Shown here: piece by piece, positions 54,039 to 54,893 of the stretch | How the letters are laid out: every line of letters starts with the position of its first letter | Position numbering within the stretch: the stretch's first letter is position 1 | Source of the DNA: an uncultured Geobacteraceae bacterium | GTDB lineage: Bacteria; Desulfobacterota; Desulfuromonadia; Geobacterales; Pseudopelobacteraceae | Direction: 5' to 3' | DNA length: 54,893 bases | Assembly: GCA_903875605.1 (NCBI GenBank) | Contig: CAIQWT010000040.1 | Span: forward strand, 1-54,893 | Program-made: the position numbers and the translations under genes | Notes under the pieces: generated by a model | The model's input: only the letters and a program-made list of their open reading frames with translations | Databases searched by the model: none | What the model was told of the DNA's origin: nothing

Positions 54039-54893
54039 CTAAGGTGTTATCACCTTAGCAGCAGCGGTGTAGGCGGAGGTCCCTGCACCGTTAGTGGCTG
54101 CCACACGATAGTAATAAGTCGTTACAGCTGCCGTCGTAGTGTCGGCATATGCTGCAGTGTTTGCAGGCACAGTGAATGTCACAAGTCCTGTGGTGAACCT
54201 GGTACTGGTGGACCGCTGAATAGTATATCCGGTTTCGTTTGTGGCATTATCAAGCCAAGCCAGATTAACCAGAGTTGATGACGCTGCAACAGCAGTTAAA
54301 GTTGTCGGGACAGCTGGCAGTACCTGACTTACAACTAGGTTCAGAGCTTTTGTTACAGTAACAGCAGAGCTGGAACTTTCTGTCACTGAGACACTCACGG
54401 CAAAAGTTGCCGATAAACCGGTCGGAACCGCAGCCGACAACGGAGTGCCGCTAATGATACCAGTAGCAGCGTTGATGGTCAAACCGGCCGGAAGGCCTGT
54501 GGCGTTCCAGATGTACGGCGCTACACCTCCGGTAGCGGCAACGGTTGCCGTGTAGGCGGTGTTAACTTTTGCAGCAACAAGATTGGCAGTTGAGATAACC
54601 AGTGCTTTAGGCATGATGACTGTTACCGTGTTGGAGTACGTTGAAGTACCTTTGCCGTTGGTCGCAGCCACACGATAGTAGTAGGTGGTGCCTGCTACTG
54701 CAGAAATATCACTATAGCCTGTCAGGTCAGCAACTCCTGCAACAGTCAGGAGACCAGTAGTGAATCTGGTGCTTGTTGCACGCTGTATGGTGTAAGCGGT
54801 TTCGTTGGTAGCATTATCAACCCAGGCAAGATTAACCGTGGTCATGCCGGATACTGTACCGGTAAGAAGCGTCGGTGCAGCGGGCACTATCTG
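54039..54893 (-). CDS. Fibronectin type III/putative Ig repeat protein (N-terminus outside window)
   Basis: The frame is open to the window end, so this is the C-terminal 284 residues of a larger exported protein. Two near-identical FnIII modules (VNLAWVDNATNETAYTIQR and VNLAWLDNATNETGYTIQR, each ending TTYYYRVAATNG) flank a He_PIG-type Ig module (GLPAGLTINAATGIISGTP). Such Thr/Ala-rich repeat proteins are usually cell-surface or secreted. The stop codon lies within a 10-bp hairpin (54037-54060). No C-terminal anchoring motif is seen. Confidence 0.88.
   Translation of the reverse strand, partial: QIVPAAPTLLTGTVSGMTTVNLAWVDNATNETAYTIQRATSTRFTTGLLTVAGVADLTGYSDISAVAGTTYYYRVAATNGKGTSTYSNTVTVIMPKALVISTANLVAAKVNTAYTATVAATGGVAPYIWNATGLPAGLTINAATGIISGTPLSAAVPTGLSATFAVSVSVTESSSSAVTVTKALNLVVSQVLPAVPTTLTAVAASSTLVNLAWLDNATNETGYTIQRSTSTRFTTGLVTFTVPANTAAYADTTTAAVTTYYYRVAATNGAGTSAYTAAAKVITP

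Noticed and set aside
1-54893. tRNA, rRNA, CRISPR arrays, insertion sequences, prophage genes
   Set aside because: None was recognised. XerC was considered as a phage integrase, but its length and neighbours fit the housekeeping enzyme.

Overview
The window looks like chromosomal DNA of a deltaproteobacterial metal- or electrode-respiring bacterium of the Geobacter/Desulfuromonas group. The evidence is a PpcA-type triheme cytochrome, a dodecaheme cytochrome built of four c7-like modules beside a CbcBA-like cytochrome b/c pair, heme-c sensor domains with CXXCH plus CX4CH motifs, sigma-54 regulators and a PurS-PurL fusion. Base composition is moderate and even. I see no prophage, insertion sequence, CRISPR array, rRNA or tRNA gene. 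The species cannot be fixed from the sequence alone.

Layout. 1-1994: the end of an NtrC-type regulator and its histidine kinase. 2078-4876: four accessory genes (unknown small protein, lipase-like lipoprotein, PAS/zinc-ribbon protein, small Cys protein). 5030-7226: ppcA-like cytochrome (-), then a P-loop/DRTGG protein and a Nudix hydrolase (+). 7303-10207: a complete regulatory unit, with a near-consensus promoter, an M-box (Mg2+) riboswitch, an intrinsic terminator, a soluble PRC/MgtE-N/CBS protein and an NRAMP-family transporter with a changed metal site. 10226-25376 (-): HIT and TlyA; then a purine/pyrimidine run (purB, purL, purQ, purF, pyrE) with mscS, a DUF4398-like/OmpA pair, recQ and a Phd-VapC toxin-antitoxin pair interspersed. 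25560-31196 (-): DUF503, asnS, a DgkA-PAP2 fusion, ybeY and the 7TM-HD phosphohydrolase, with a divergent secreted thiol protein (+).

31383-40838: xerC, then a respiratory locus. A seven-heme cytochrome with an EF-hand, a cytochrome b and a dodecaheme cytochrome are followed by a heme-sensor membrane protein without an output domain. Next to this lie a sigma-54 response regulator and a convergent heme-sensing histidine kinase. Three small membrane-protein genes follow, behind a good -24/-12 promoter. 40873-51934: a Gate-domain membrane protein, glnD, a lipoprotein, a VF530 protein, pyruvate carboxylase, ilvE, a 58-residue Cys protein, a 2[4Fe-4S] ferredoxin and a LuxR-type response regulator. 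52040-54893 (-): a fusion of cytochrome c with a type-1 periplasmic binding domain, and the C-terminal part of a fibronectin-III surface protein that runs off the window.

Most notable: (1) an M-box-controlled operon that seems to rebuild a magnesium transporter from a detached MgtE sensor domain and an NRAMP-like permease; (2) two minus-strand genes (DgkA-PAP2 and DUF503) whose conserved N-termini lie upstream of any ATG/GTG/TTG, one with a strong Shine-Dalgarno sequence correctly spaced from an ATT codon; (3) the CbcBA-like cytochrome locus bracketed by two related heme sensors, one without a kinase.
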